NCBI RefSeq assembly: GCF_046736345.1
Contig: NZ_CP157210.1
Coordinates: forward strand, 1,550,001 to 1,614,000
Reading direction: 5' to 3'
Length of the DNA stretch: 64,000 nt
DNA from: Hyphococcus formosus
GTDB lineage: Bacteria; Pseudomonadota; Alphaproteobacteria; Caulobacterales; Parvularculaceae
The notes under the pieces: generated by a model
The model's input: only the letters and a program-made list of their open reading frames with translations
What the model was told of the DNA's origin: nothing
Databases searched by the model: none
Made by a program: the position numbers and the translations under genes
Shown: positions 1 through 8,437 of the stretch, piece after piece
Numbering within the stretch: the first letter of the stretch is position 1
Layout: each line of letters starts with the position of its first letter

Positions 1-620
1 AACAACGCACGACGGTCTTGGCAGGTATCAGCCATGATCTGAAAACGCCCCTGACCCGCATCAAACTGGCGTTGGCGATGCAATCGGAGAGCGACGAAAT
101 CATCGCCATTCAAAAAGATGTAGAAGAAATGGAGCGGATGATCGAAGCCTATCTCGATTTCGCCAGCAATGAAGCGGTCGATGAAGACCCCGCGCCTTTC
201 CGCCTTGATGAACTTGTTGCCGAGATTGCCAAAGATGTTGAGCGCACGGGCCGGCATATCGATACCGATGCCCCCCGTCCGGTAACGCTCGCGGTACGGC
301 GCATGGCGCTAAAGCGGGCCGTTGCTAATCTCGTGAATAATAGCCTGCGATATGCGGATAATGTCTGGGTCAGCGTTGTTCGTCTGAACCGCTATGTCGA
401 AATAATCGTGGAGGATGACGGCCCCGGCATTCCGCCCGAAAAATACGAATATGTATTCAAGCCATTCACCCGCCTTGATGAGGCAAGAAACCTGAATGAA
501 AGCGGCGTCGGTATGGGATTGGTAATCGTGCGCGATGTCGCGCGCGCTCATGGCGGCGATGTCACGCTTGACCAATCCCCAAGAGGTGGTTTGCGCGCGA
601 CTATTCGCCTACCGCTTTAA
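1..620 (+). CDS. EnvZ-like sensor histidine kinase, C-terminal part (5' end outside window)
   Basis: This is the kinase core of a two-component sensor; it autophosphorylates a histidine and passes the phosphate to a response regulator. The reading frame is already open at base 3, so the sensor and membrane part lies before the window. The H-box SHDLKTPLTR has its histidine at bases 33-35. It is followed by an N-box (NLVNNSLRYA), a G1 box (DDGPGIP) and a G2 box (GVGMGLVIVRD), so the ATPase domain is complete to the stop. The H-box is of the EnvZ/OmpR-partner type. Its regulator is probably encoded just upstream, outside the window. It converges on proC, and the two ends overlap by 4 bases. Function as a kinase is firm; the signal is unknown. 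Confidence 0.9.
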   Translation, partial: QRTTVLAGISHDLKTPLTRIKLALAMQSESDEIIAIQKDVEEMERMIEAYLDFASNEAVDEDPAPFRLDELVAEIAKDVERTGRHIDTDAPRPVTLAVRRMALKRAVANLVNNSLRYADNVWVSVVRLNRYVEIIVEDDGPGIPPEKYEYVFKPFTRLDEARNLNESGVGMGLVIVRDVARAHGGDVTLDQSPRGGLRATIRLPL

Positions 621-1429
621 TCGGTTAGCTCCCCTGCCCGCTTGGCCGCGGCCTCCAGCGCTTTATTCATCAGCTTGCGGACGGCCTGCTCATCGCCATC
701 GAGCACATTGAGCGCCGCCTCAGTCGTACCGCCAGGCGATGTTACCGCGCGGCGCATATCAGCGGCGCTGCGCTCATCCTTGGCCACAAGACTTCCGGCA
801 CCGCTACAGGTCGCCCGCGCAAGCGCATGTGCCTTTTCGGGTGCCATGCCAAGCGCGATCCCGGCTTCTGCCAAGGCTTCGGTCAACAGGAAGAAATAAG
901 CGGGGCCAGAGCCGGAAATTGCCGTTACGAAATCAATTTCCTTTTCCGTATCGACCCAGACCACATCACCTGTCGCTTGCATCAAGGTCTCGATCATGGC
1001 CCGTTCTGATGCGCTTACCTGATCGACCGCATAGACGCCGGACACCCCTTTACCGATCGCGGCGGGTAAGTTCGGCATGACACGCGCGGTCTTTTCCGCA
1101 CCGCCAAGAAATTCCGAAATGCGCGCAACCGATTTCCCCGCCATGACAGAAATGACGACCGCACCCTTCGCGATAGCGCTATATTGCGGCAATACGGCTT
1201 CGGCCATTTGCGGTTTGATCGCAATGACAACCGCATCGAACTGCCCGCTAATCTCTGGATTTAATAAAAGACCATGTTCTGTGCATAGCGCCTTCATCGG
1301 CTCGCCTGCACTCGGATCAAAAACAGCGGATGCGGCCGTATCGACCGCACCATTTTCAAGCCATCCGCGAAGCATCGCTCCGCCCATGGCACCTGCACCA
1401 ATAAGGGCAACTTTCGGTAAGTTTGTCAT
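617..1429 (-). CDS. proC: Pyrroline-5-carboxylate reductase
   Basis: ProC reduces 1-pyrroline-5-carboxylate to L-proline with NAD(P)H, the last step of proline synthesis in the cytosol. The 270-residue protein has the usual length. An N-terminal Rossmann fold shows GAGAMG at residues 11-16. The C-terminal dimerisation/substrate domain carries the family motifs SGSGPAYFF and VTSPGGTTEAAL. The ATG at 1429 is preceded by an AGG-type ribosome site, and no better start lies upstream. It is followed on the same strand side by the YbjN gene, whose stop is 38 bases upstream of this start, so the two may be cotranscribed. Identification is secure. Confidence 0.95.
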   Translation of the reverse strand: MTNLPKVALIGAGAMGGAMLRGWLENGAVDTAASAVFDPSAGEPMKALCTEHGLLLNPEISGQFDAVVIAIKPQMAEAVLPQYSAIAKGAVVISVMAGKSVARISEFLGGAEKTARVMPNLPAAIGKGVSGVYAVDQVSASERAMIETLMQATGDVVWVDTEKEIDFVTAISGSGPAYFFLLTEALAEAGIALGMAPEKAHALARATCSGAGSLVAKDERSAADMRRAVTSPGGTTEAALNVLDGDEQAVRKLMNKALEAAAKRAGELTD

Positions 1430-1467
1430 CCGCGCAACCTAGCGCATCAAACCGGAAAGAAAAGCGC

Positions 1468-1971
1468 CTAAGCTGTCCCAGCCGTATCAAATAATGACGC
1501 TTGCAGGGCCTCGTCCGGGTTTTTACCGCCCCAGATCAGGAAATTGAACGCCGGATAAAACCGATCAATCGCTTCGCTTGCCGCTTTGATCAACGCTTCA
1601 CCTTGCATATTGTCGAGATTACCTTCCGGCGTCAGCAAGGATGAATTCCGATAGACAATGGAATTGTCGTCCGCCCACAAATCGAAATGGCCCAGCCAAA
1701 GGCGCTCATTGACCATGGTCACTAACCGCGCCGCCTCATCGATTCGGCCAACCGGGGCTTTTAACTCTAGTGGTGCACCCATTTGCAAGGTTGCCAATTC
1801 GGGCCGCCATGTGAACCAGAGACCGATATCGCGCCACACACCTGGCATCATCACGTGAAGCTCGTTCGCACCGGCGCGCTCGATTTCGAACTCCAAACCG
1901 CTTGCGGCGGCTTCGAGCACTTTCAACGGGTCAACGCTCTGTTTCGGTTTACGGATCAGCTCAATGGACAT
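1468..1971 (-). CDS. YbjN domain-containing protein
   Basis: A 167-residue cytosolic protein of the YbjN family, whose fold resembles type III secretion chaperones. Family members affect motility, stress tolerance and protein stability in some bacteria, but no enzymatic role is established. The sequence has the alternating beta strands and tryptophan-rich stretch of the family (for example GVWRDIGLWFTWRPELA and ERLWLGHFDLW), and no signal peptide or membrane segment. The start at 1971 follows an AGAGGGG ribosome site. In alphaproteobacteria this gene is often next to proC, as here, which suggests joint transcription rather than a shared pathway. Confidence 0.8.
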   Translation of the reverse strand: MSIELIRKPKQSVDPLKVLEAAASGLEFEIERAGANELHVMMPGVWRDIGLWFTWRPELATLQMGAPLELKAPVGRIDEAARLVTMVNERLWLGHFDLWADDNSIVYRNSSLLTPEGNLDNMQGEALIKAASEAIDRFYPAFNFLIWGGKNPDEALQASLFDTAGTA

Positions 1972-2107
1972 AATTGCCCCTCTTCCCGGTTCACGCGACT
2001 TAGTGCAGCCGCTTGCAACTACATGTCGCTGCGATTCGGGGTGCGGACAAATGATTCGATTGGGGTCTTTTTCCTCAACCGCAAGAATAACTTACCACAG
2101 GCGGGTG

Positions 2108-2347
2108 TTAAGAATTCTCAAGCGCGTCGAGGCGTGCTTTCAGCTTCTCGTTTTCTTCGCGGGCGATTCGGGCCATATCGCGCACCGCTTCAAACTCTTC
2201 ACGGGTAACGAGGTCCATATCCGCCAGCATATTTTGAAGCCTGCTGCGGAATACGGTCTCCGCCTCCCGGCGAACGCCATCCGCCGCGCCAGCGGCCTCG
2301 GTCATCATTTTCGCAATTTCGTCGAAAAGGGCGTTTTGGGTTTGCAT
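2108..2347 (-). CDS. ubiK: UbiK-type accessory factor (BMFP family)
   Basis: A 79-residue protein of the BMFP/YqiC family. In enterobacteria UbiK helps the soluble ubiquinone-synthesis complex and has membrane-fusogenic activity. The sequence is nearly all helix: an amphipathic N-terminal segment (FDEIAKMMTEAAGAA) and a C-terminal coiled coil with heptad-spaced leucines (EENEKLKARLDALE), the family's usual two parts. A strong AAGGAG ribosome site precedes the ATG at 2347. It is divergent from lgt, with about 115 bases between the starts. The family is secure; that it acts in ubiquinone synthesis here is inferred from homologues. Confidence 0.85.
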   Translation of the reverse strand: MQTQNALFDEIAKMMTEAAGAADGVRREAETVFRSRLQNMLADMDLVTREEFEAVRDMARIAREENEKLKARLDALENS

Positions 2348-2463
2348 GATAGGCTCCTTCTTGCCACCTATATAAGCATAGAGATCGCGGGGCGACAGGG
2401 GCCAAAAACCGCGCTATTGAGACGCAGCGCCCCATCAGATCGTACCAACGCTGCGGAAAGAAT

Positions 2464-3333
2464 ATGAGTTTACCCTATCCCAATATCGAGCCGGTTTTGT
2501 TTCAAATCGGTCCTATTGCCATTCGTTGGTATTCACTTGCTTATATTGGCGGCCTCGCGCTCGGATGGTTTTATCTGACCGGCCTGATCAAGAACAAGCC
2601 GCTTTGGGTCAAGGATTGCCCGCCGATTGATCGCCAGAAACTGGATGATGTTATTTTCTGGGTAGCGATCGGGGTCATGCTTGGTGGCCGGATTGGCTAT
2701 CTGGTCTTTTATGAGCCATCGCTGTTTTTCGCGAAATGGGAAACCGTGTTGGGTTTTCTCCCCCTGCCACCAGCGCTGATGACATGGCGCGGCGGCATGT
2801 CCTTTCACGGCGGTTTGATCGGCGTCACCCTTGTCGGGATCTGGTTCGCACGTAAGCACAAAATCAACATGCTTTCGCTCGGCGATATGTTTGCCTGCGC
2901 CGCGCCGATCGGTTTGTTTTTTGGGCGTATCGCAAATTTCATCAATGCAGAACTTTATGGCCGCCCATGGGACGGCCCTTGGGCGATGGTTTTTCCGACA
3001 GACCCAGTTGGCGTTGCCCGTCATCCAAGCCAACTCTACGAAGCCGCATTAGAGGGTCTCGCCCTATTTGCGATTATCCGAATCGCCACGCATCATTTTG
3101 CGATGCTGAAGCGACCGGGCGCAACCATCGGAATTTTCCTTGCGGGCTATGCTTTGTCGCGCATCATTGTCGAGAACTTCCGCGAACCAGATGCGCATAT
3201 GCCCGATTTCCCGCTCGGCCTGACGATGGGCATGTTGCTTTCGGTGCCAATGCTCTTGTTGGGCCTTTGGATGATATGGCGGACACGAACCAATAATGGT
3301 GATGCAAAAATCGGAGGCGGCGCGCCATCATGA
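2464..3333 (+). CDS. lgt: Prolipoprotein diacylglyceryl transferase
   Basis: Lgt transfers diacylglycerol from phosphatidylglycerol to the lipobox cysteine of prolipoproteins, the first lipoprotein maturation step, in the inner membrane. The 289 residues contain about seven hydrophobic segments. The family signature GRIANFINAELYGRP is at residues 144-158, the conserved SFHGG is near residue 113, and RHPSQLYEA lies further on. Window clients include the lipoprotein at 26.5-29.3 kb and the cytochrome c lipoprotein at 48.1 kb. Its stop overlaps the midA start (ATGA-type overlap), and midA in turn overlaps pgeF, so the three are a translationally coupled operon. Confidence 0.97.
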   Translation: MSLPYPNIEPVLFQIGPIAIRWYSLAYIGGLALGWFYLTGLIKNKPLWVKDCPPIDRQKLDDVIFWVAIGVMLGGRIGYLVFYEPSLFFAKWETVLGFLPLPPALMTWRGGMSFHGGLIGVTLVGIWFARKHKINMLSLGDMFACAAPIGLFFGRIANFINAELYGRPWDGPWAMVFPTDPVGVARHPSQLYEAALEGLALFAIIRIATHHFAMLKRPGATIGIFLAGYALSRIIVENFREPDAHMPDFPLGLTMGMLLSVPMLLLGLWMIWRTRTNNGDAKIGGGAPS

Positions 3334-4445
3334 CCGCTACCCAAAATTACACCCCCATTACCCCACTTGAAGAACGACTTGTTGATCTCATCAAGTTAAA
3401 AGGCCCGATCTCAATTGCCGATTATATGACTGATGCGTTGGGGCATCCCCATGAGGGATATTATATGCGTCAAACGCCAATCGGTGCCGACGGAGACTTC
3501 ACCACCGCACCAGAAATCAGTCAGGTTTTTGGCGAGTTGATCGGCCTGTGGCTGGTGGAAGCATGGCAGAGCATGGGCTCGCCGGAGAGTTTCAATCTGA
3601 TCGAACTCGGCCCGGGTCGGGGAACGTTGATGGTCGATATTCTACGCGCCGCGCGCTTGCGCCCTGGCTTTGCCCGCGCAGCGCAGGTTTGGCTGGTAGA
3701 AACGTCGGGCTTGCTCCGCCTTGAGCAACAAAAGCGCCTGAAAGAAACTGAAGTCAGCCCGCTTTGGGCAGATGATTTTGGCGATATCCCGCCTGCCCCT
3801 TCCTTGATTGTTGCAAATGAGTTTTTTGACTGCTTGCCGATCCATCAATTTGAGCGGGTCAAAACCGGCTGGCGCGAGCGCCTGGTTGGTTTGGACGAGA
3901 GCGGAACGCGACTGGCCTTCACACTCGATCCGACCCCGGCGGCTCCGGAGTATAATCTGCCCGAAATTACTGAAAGCGAAATTGGCGACATTTTCGAAGT
4001 CTCACCGATCAGCCTGGATTTCGCAGGTACGATTTGCCGTACCCTGAAAGAAAATGGCGGCCATGCCCTGATCATTGATTATGGCCATATGGAGCGCGGT
4101 TTCGGCGATACGCTTCAGGCCGTAAAAGATCACGCCTATTGGCCACCGCTATTATCGCCCGGACATGCTGATATAACGGCGCATGTGGATTTCGAGGCAC
4201 TGTCAAAAGTTGCTATTGAAAATGGAATAAATGCCCACGGCCCGGTAACCCAAGGACGCTTTCTTGATCGTCTTGGCTTGGCGCTACGAGTTGAAGCTCT
4301 GTGCAAAGGCCAGCCTGAAGACAAAGCGAATGAAATCCGTGCCGGCGCTACGCGCATCGCTGCGTCAAATGCCATGGGCGAGATTTTCAAGGTTCTCTCT
4401 TATTCGTCGCCGAACCTTCCGACACCCGCTGGATTAGAGACATGA
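3330..4445 (+). CDS. MidA/NDUFAF7-family SAM-dependent methyltransferase
   Basis: A 371-residue class I methyltransferase of the MidA (DUF185) family. The mitochondrial homologue NDUFAF7 methylates an arginine of the complex I subunit NDUFS2 during assembly. The SAM-binding motif I ELGPGRGTLMVDIL is visible about residue 92, after the family's N-terminal DYMTDALGHPHEGYY stretch, with ANEFFDCLPIHQF following. No membrane segment is present. It overlaps lgt upstream and pgeF downstream by 4 bases each. The lgt-midA-pgeF order is common in alphaproteobacteria. The bacterial substrate is inferred, not shown. Confidence 0.9.
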   Translation: MTATQNYTPITPLEERLVDLIKLKGPISIADYMTDALGHPHEGYYMRQTPIGADGDFTTAPEISQVFGELIGLWLVEAWQSMGSPESFNLIELGPGRGTLMVDILRAARLRPGFARAAQVWLVETSGLLRLEQQKRLKETEVSPLWADDFGDIPPAPSLIVANEFFDCLPIHQFERVKTGWRERLVGLDESGTRLAFTLDPTPAAPEYNLPEITESEIGDIFEVSPISLDFAGTICRTLKENGGHALIIDYGHMERGFGDTLQAVKDHAYWPPLLSPGHADITAHVDFEALSKVAIENGINAHGPVTQGRFLDRLGLALRVEALCKGQPEDKANEIRAGATRIAASNAMGEIFKVLSYSSPNLPTPAGLET

Positions 4446-5212
4446 CACCGCCATTTCTGGTTTCGAAATTGCTCGATGCGCCCAGTCTTTCGCATGGTTT
4501 TTTCTCGCGCGATGGCGGCGTGTCACCGGCACCTTATCAAACATTGAACACCGGTCTTGGTTCTGACGATGCCGCCGAAAATGTCGACGAAAACCGACGC
4601 CGCTGCGCCGACGCCCTTGCCGTCAAACCGGACCATCTCTTAACCGGCTTCCAGACCCATTCGCCTGACGTGATGGTTGTTGACGAGCCTTGGGCGAATG
4701 GCCCGGCCAAAGTCGATGCGATGGTCACCAAAACCCCCGGCATCGCCCTCGGGGTTCTTGCGGCGGATTGCATGCCTTTCCTGTTCGCAGACGCAGAAGC
4801 GAAAATTATCGGTGCCGCCCATGCGGGCTGGCGCGGGGCCCTTGGCGGCGTGATTGAAAATACTGTCGCAGCGATGGTCGAATTGGGCGCGCAGCCCGCG
4901 AATATACGCGCTGCCGCCGGCCCCTGTTTACGGCAACCAAATTTCGAAGTGGGCTTAGATTTATTGGAAACTTTCACCGCGAAGTATCCGGACTCTATAG
5001 CTTTTTTCGCACCCGGACAGAATACGGATAAACGCCAGCTTGATCTGGTCGGATTTGGTAAATGGCGTCTCGAAAATTGCGGCGTCACGCAATTCGACGA
5101 TATTGGTCTTTGTACGCTAGGCGCACCTGATCGCTTCTTCAGCTATCGCGCAATGAAGCGCCGTAATGAGCCGGATTATGGGCGGAATTTGTCCGCTATT
5201 GCATTGCGGTAA
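4442..5212 (+). CDS. pgeF: Peptidoglycan editing factor PgeF (YfiH/laccase-domain family)
   Basis: A 256-residue protein of the YfiH family, formerly called polyphenol oxidase. In E. coli PgeF removes wrongly incorporated residues from UDP-muramyl precursors so that L-alanine is kept at position 1; some homologues are purine nucleoside phosphorylases. The zinc-site motifs are present: GFQTHSPDV, LAADCMPFLF and HAGWRGALGG, supplying the His/Cys/His set. The length is typical. It is the last gene of the lgt operon, 84 bases before the prs start used here. The family is certain; the choice between editing and nucleoside activity cannot be made from sequence. Confidence 0.9.
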   Translation: MTPPFLVSKLLDAPSLSHGFFSRDGGVSPAPYQTLNTGLGSDDAAENVDENRRRCADALAVKPDHLLTGFQTHSPDVMVVDEPWANGPAKVDAMVTKTPGIALGVLAADCMPFLFADAEAKIIGAAHAGWRGALGGVIENTVAAMVELGAQPANIRAAAGPCLRQPNFEVGLDLLETFTAKYPDSIAFFAPGQNTDKRQLDLVGFGKWRLENCGVTQFDDIGLCTLGAPDRFFSYRAMKRRNEPDYGRNLSAIALR

Positions 5213-5296
5213 AAAACGCAACTTTACGGGTTGCACATCTGTTAAGAAAGCGTCATGAAGCGCTCGCAAAGTGGCGGCAAAAAGAGGACCGACGTT

Positions 5297-6241
5297 ATGA
5301 AATTGATTGCGGGAAATTCTAACCGTCGGTTGGTCGAAGCGATATCCAAAAAGCTAGCCACAACACCGGCCCGGGCCGAAATAAAAACGTTCAAAGACGG
5401 CGAGGTCTTTGTCGAAATTCAGGAAAATGTGCGCGGTGAGGACGTCTTCGTCATCCAGTCCACCTCCTACCCTGCGAACGACAATCTGATGGAATTGCTG
5501 ATCACGATGGACGCGTTAAGCCGCGCCTCAGCAAGTCGCATTACCGCCGTTATCCCCTATTTCGGCTATGCGCGACAGGATCGCAAAGCTGGCCCCCGTA
5601 CGCCAATTTCAGCAAAACTTGTTGCGAACCTGATTACCAGCGCCGGCGCAGACCGCGTTCTAACGGTTGATCTTCACGCCGGTCAGATCCAGGGCTTTTT
5701 TGATATTCCGACTGACAATCTTTATGCGGTCAAAGAATTCGAACGCCGCATCAGACAAATCCAAAACAACAATCTCGACGATGTAACTGTCGTCTCGCCC
5801 GATGTTGGCGGCGTTGTCCGCGCCCGCGCCTTGGCGAAAAAACTCGAAGATCGCCCGCTCGCAATTGTCGATAAACGCCGCGAAGGTCCGGGCCTTTCCG
5901 AAGTCATGAATATCATCGGTGATGTAAACGGACGCGATTGCGTGATCTTCGACGACATCGTCGATTCCGGTGGCACGCTTTGTAATGCCGCTGAAGCGCT
6001 TATGGCCGAAGGCGCAAAAAGCGTGACGGCCTGCGTCACGCATGGTGTTCTTTCTGATCACGCGGAACGCCGGGTCATGAAGTCAGACGCCCTCACGCGC
6101 CTGATCATTTCCGACTCAATTGAAACGCGTAAAGAAGTCGCGGACTGTCCGAAAATCGAAGAAGTATCGATCGCGACATTGTTGGCCGAAGCCATCCGCC
6201 GCATCGCCAATGAAGAATCCGTTTCGAGCCTCTTCGACTAA
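5297..6241 (+). CDS. prs: Ribose-phosphate pyrophosphokinase
   Basis: Prs makes PRPP from ribose 5-phosphate and ATP, feeding purine, pyrimidine, histidine, tryptophan and NAD synthesis; purF near 59 kb uses its product. The start at 5297 is chosen because MKLIAGNSN matches the usual N-terminus and an AGAGGA ribosome site precedes it. A start at 5255 would add 14 residues lacking family similarity. The protein is 314 residues. The catalytic loop/metal region DLHAGQIQGFFDIPTDNL and the PRPP-binding loop FDDIVDSGGTL are both intact. It converges with the VOC gene, overlapping by 4 bases. Confidence 0.96.
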   Translation: MKLIAGNSNRRLVEAISKKLATTPARAEIKTFKDGEVFVEIQENVRGEDVFVIQSTSYPANDNLMELLITMDALSRASASRITAVIPYFGYARQDRKAGPRTPISAKLVANLITSAGADRVLTVDLHAGQIQGFFDIPTDNLYAVKEFERRIRQIQNNNLDDVTVVSPDVGGVVRARALAKKLEDRPLAIVDKRREGPGLSEVMNIIGDVNGRDCVIFDDIVDSGGTLCNAAEALMAEGAKSVTACVTHGVLSDHAERRVMKSDALTRLIISDSIETRKEVADCPKIEEVSIATLLAEAIRRIANEESVSSLFD

Positions 6242-6615
6242 GCCGACTTTTTCCCGTCCGGCTCCCAAAGCTGAATCGGATTCCCTTCCGGGTCTTTTAT
6301 TGTGGCAAATATCCCGTTCGGATATTGCTCTTGATCGACGTCGACGTCATTTCCATTGGCGCGCAATTGCGCAACCATCGCGTCTAAATCCTTCACGCGG
6401 AAATTGATCATCCATTGTTGTGACATTGGGCCGAAAAACTCACTTTCCTCCGGGAAAGGAGCAAATACAGTCGGCCCCGCATTTGTGTGCCAAGGCGGCG
6501 TGTCGTAATCATTTGGCACGAGACTGATGCCAAGATTATCAGCATACCATTTGGCTAATTTTTCGGGATCTTTCGCGCGGTAGAAAAACCCGCCAATTCC
6601 GTCAACTTTTTCCAT
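6238..6615 (-). CDS. VOC-family (glyoxalase/bleomycin-resistance fold) protein
   Basis: A small cytosolic protein of about 125 residues with a single vicinal-oxygen-chelate domain: a beta-alpha-beta-beta-beta pattern beginning GIGGFFYRAKDPEKLAKWY and a second half ending IKDPEGNPIQLWEP, whose glutamate is the usual metal ligand. The start at 6615 (MEKVDGIGG) is preferred over 6630, which would add MLGAG in front. Members bind metals and act as lyases, dioxygenases or antibiotic-binding proteins; nothing here fixes the substrate. An inverted repeat lies 33-54 bases upstream of the start. Confidence 0.8.
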   Translation of the reverse strand: MEKVDGIGGFFYRAKDPEKLAKWYADNLGISLVPNDYDTPPWHTNAGPTVFAPFPEESEFFGPMSQQWMINFRVKDLDAMVAQLRANGNDVDVDQEQYPNGIFATIKDPEGNPIQLWEPDGKKSA

Positions 6616-6647
6616 GCCTGCTCCCAACAAGTTCTGGTTGGTTCATG

Positions 6648-6669
6648 TTCGGACGCGACTTGGTCCGAA
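6648..6669. promoter_or_regulatory. Inverted repeat upstream of VOC gene (candidate operator)
   Basis: TTCGGAC (6648-6654) and GTCCGAA (6663-6669) form a perfect 7-base inverted repeat with an 8-base spacer. It is placed 33-54 bases before the VOC start, where a repressor site would overlap the promoter. No adjacent regulator gene explains it. It could also be a short RNA hairpin in the leader. Confidence 0.35.
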
Positions 6670-6727
6670 TATATAGCAGGAAACTAGGGAAATACGAATA
6701 CGCGTCGAAATCAGGCAGGATATTCCC

Positions 6728-8338
6728 TTAGCCGGCGGCCTGCCGCTTCAGCCAATCGCTCGAAGGGATCGGCTCGCCTGCATTGGCTGCGTCAATTGCT
6801 TGGTGCAGCGCTTCCACCAGGTCATCGACCCGATAGGGTTTTGCGATACAACCATCCATACCTGCTGCGGCGTATTTTTCGATCTGGTGTGCCATAGCAT
6901 TTGCGGTAAGCGCGACAATTGGTAGACGGCGCTTGTTTTGACGGCGTTCGTCCGCACGGATTTTCAATGTCGCTTCGACCCCGTCCATGACCGGCATTTT
7001 GATATCCATCAGGATAGCGTCAAACCGTTCCTCGGACAGACGATCGAGACATTTGCGGCCGTTCTCAACGATCTCATACTCAACCTTGGTGGATTTGAGC
7101 AGGGCCTCAAGCACCATCTGGTTTGTGACGTTATCCTCGGCGACCAAAACTTTTAACGGCTTTTGCGCTTTCGGTGATCCGGTGCGGAAATTATTGCTGA
7201 TGACATTGCTTACTGGCTGCTCACCGCCGCCCAGCCGTTCCATTTTTTCAGCTTTGACCGTGAGCGTAAACTCTGACCCCTGACCGACTTCGCTTTTGAC
7301 GGTCAGATCTCCACCCATCAAACGCGCCAAACGACGTGATATAGAAAGACCTAAGCCCGCACCGCTCGCTGGCGTGAACTGTCGATCACCGGCCTGACGG
7401 AACAATTCGAAAATGACGTCGTAATCACTTTCCGCGATACCGACACCAGTATCTTTTACCGTAAAGATGAGCATGTCATCGTCCGATGTCACGCGCAGAT
7501 CAACAGATCCGAGTTTCGTAAATTTGATCGCGTTCGACATAAGGTTGTGAAGGACCTGACGAATACGCATCGGGTCTGCATTCCAGCAACCGCTTGTCGC
7601 AGGCTCGATATCGACTTTAAGCTCGATCCCTTTTTCGAGCGCTCTTTGGGCGTGAAGCTGCTCAACCTGAAACGCAAGATCGGCCAAGTTAAAATATGTA
7701 GGCTCAATACGGATTGCGCCCGCTTCGACTTTTGAAAGATCAAGAAGATCATTGAGCAAAGTCAGAAGATCATTCCCGGATTTCGTAATGACGGAAAGCA
7801 TCTGTCGTTGATTATCATCAAGCTTCGTCCCGCTTAGGGCCGATGCCATGCCGAGCACACCATTCATTGGTGTGCGAATTTCATGCCCCATATTGGTGAG
7901 GAACAGTGATTTTGAGTGGTTTGCATTTTCGGCTTCGCTGCGCGCTTTTTCTAGCTCTTCGAAGACTTTTTTCCGTTCACTGACGTCGCGAATAAAGCCG
8001 ATAAAGCCAATTGCGTTGCCCTCAGCATCAGTGACAATTGACCCGACAGTTTCACCGGAAATTATCGTCCCGTCTTTAGCACGGTAATCAATTTCATAGG
8101 GCGAAGATTGTGCCTCTGCGTCACGATGAAATCGTTCTGAACCTGTTTTGTGGAAATCAGAAGAGTCGGCATACAAGAGTTCTGTCTGGCGACCACGCAC
8201 CTCGTCGATCGTGTAACCAAACATTTTCGTAAATGCCGGGTTAATCGCAACAATTCGACGGTCCAAGTCTGCAACAGCCACCGCTTCTGGTGCATTTTCG
8301 AAAAGGGCGACGCACAGGTTCTCGCGCTCTATCAGCAT
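6728..8338 (-). CDS. PAS-domain hybrid sensor histidine kinase
   Basis: A soluble 536-residue hybrid kinase with no membrane segment. In order it has one PAS domain (about residues 10-120), a HisKA dimerisation domain with phospho-acceptor His152 in NMGHEIRTPMNGV, a HATPase domain (N-box LMSNAIKF, DTGVGI, GAGLGLSI) and a C-terminal receiver domain (about 394-515) with acceptor Asp445 in LMDIKMPVMDG. Phosphate therefore runs His to Asp inside the protein and needs an external phosphotransfer partner, which is not in the window. The PAS core may sense a small ligand or redox state. AGAGG precedes the ATG at 8338. The signal is unknown. Confidence 0.92.
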   Translation of the reverse strand: MLIERENLCVALFENAPEAVAVADLDRRIVAINPAFTKMFGYTIDEVRGRQTELLYADSSDFHKTGSERFHRDAEAQSSPYEIDYRAKDGTIISGETVGSIVTDAEGNAIGFIGFIRDVSERKKVFEELEKARSEAENANHSKSLFLTNMGHEIRTPMNGVLGMASALSGTKLDDNQRQMLSVITKSGNDLLTLLNDLLDLSKVEAGAIRIEPTYFNLADLAFQVEQLHAQRALEKGIELKVDIEPATSGCWNADPMRIRQVLHNLMSNAIKFTKLGSVDLRVTSDDDMLIFTVKDTGVGIAESDYDVIFELFRQAGDRQFTPASGAGLGLSISRRLARLMGGDLTVKSEVGQGSEFTLTVKAEKMERLGGGEQPVSNVISNNFRTGSPKAQKPLKVLVAEDNVTNQMVLEALLKSTKVEYEIVENGRKCLDRLSEERFDAILMDIKMPVMDGVEATLKIRADERRQNKRRLPIVALTANAMAHQIEKYAAAGMDGCIAKPYRVDDLVEALHQAIDAANAGEPIPSSDWLKRQAAG

Positions 8339-8437
8339 TCTTACCTCTAGTTGTCCCCCCGATGCGACAACACTTAAGGTTGAATGGTTAATTAAAGCTA
8401 ACTCTACCAGGCCGATTACACTATATATTTAGGACAC

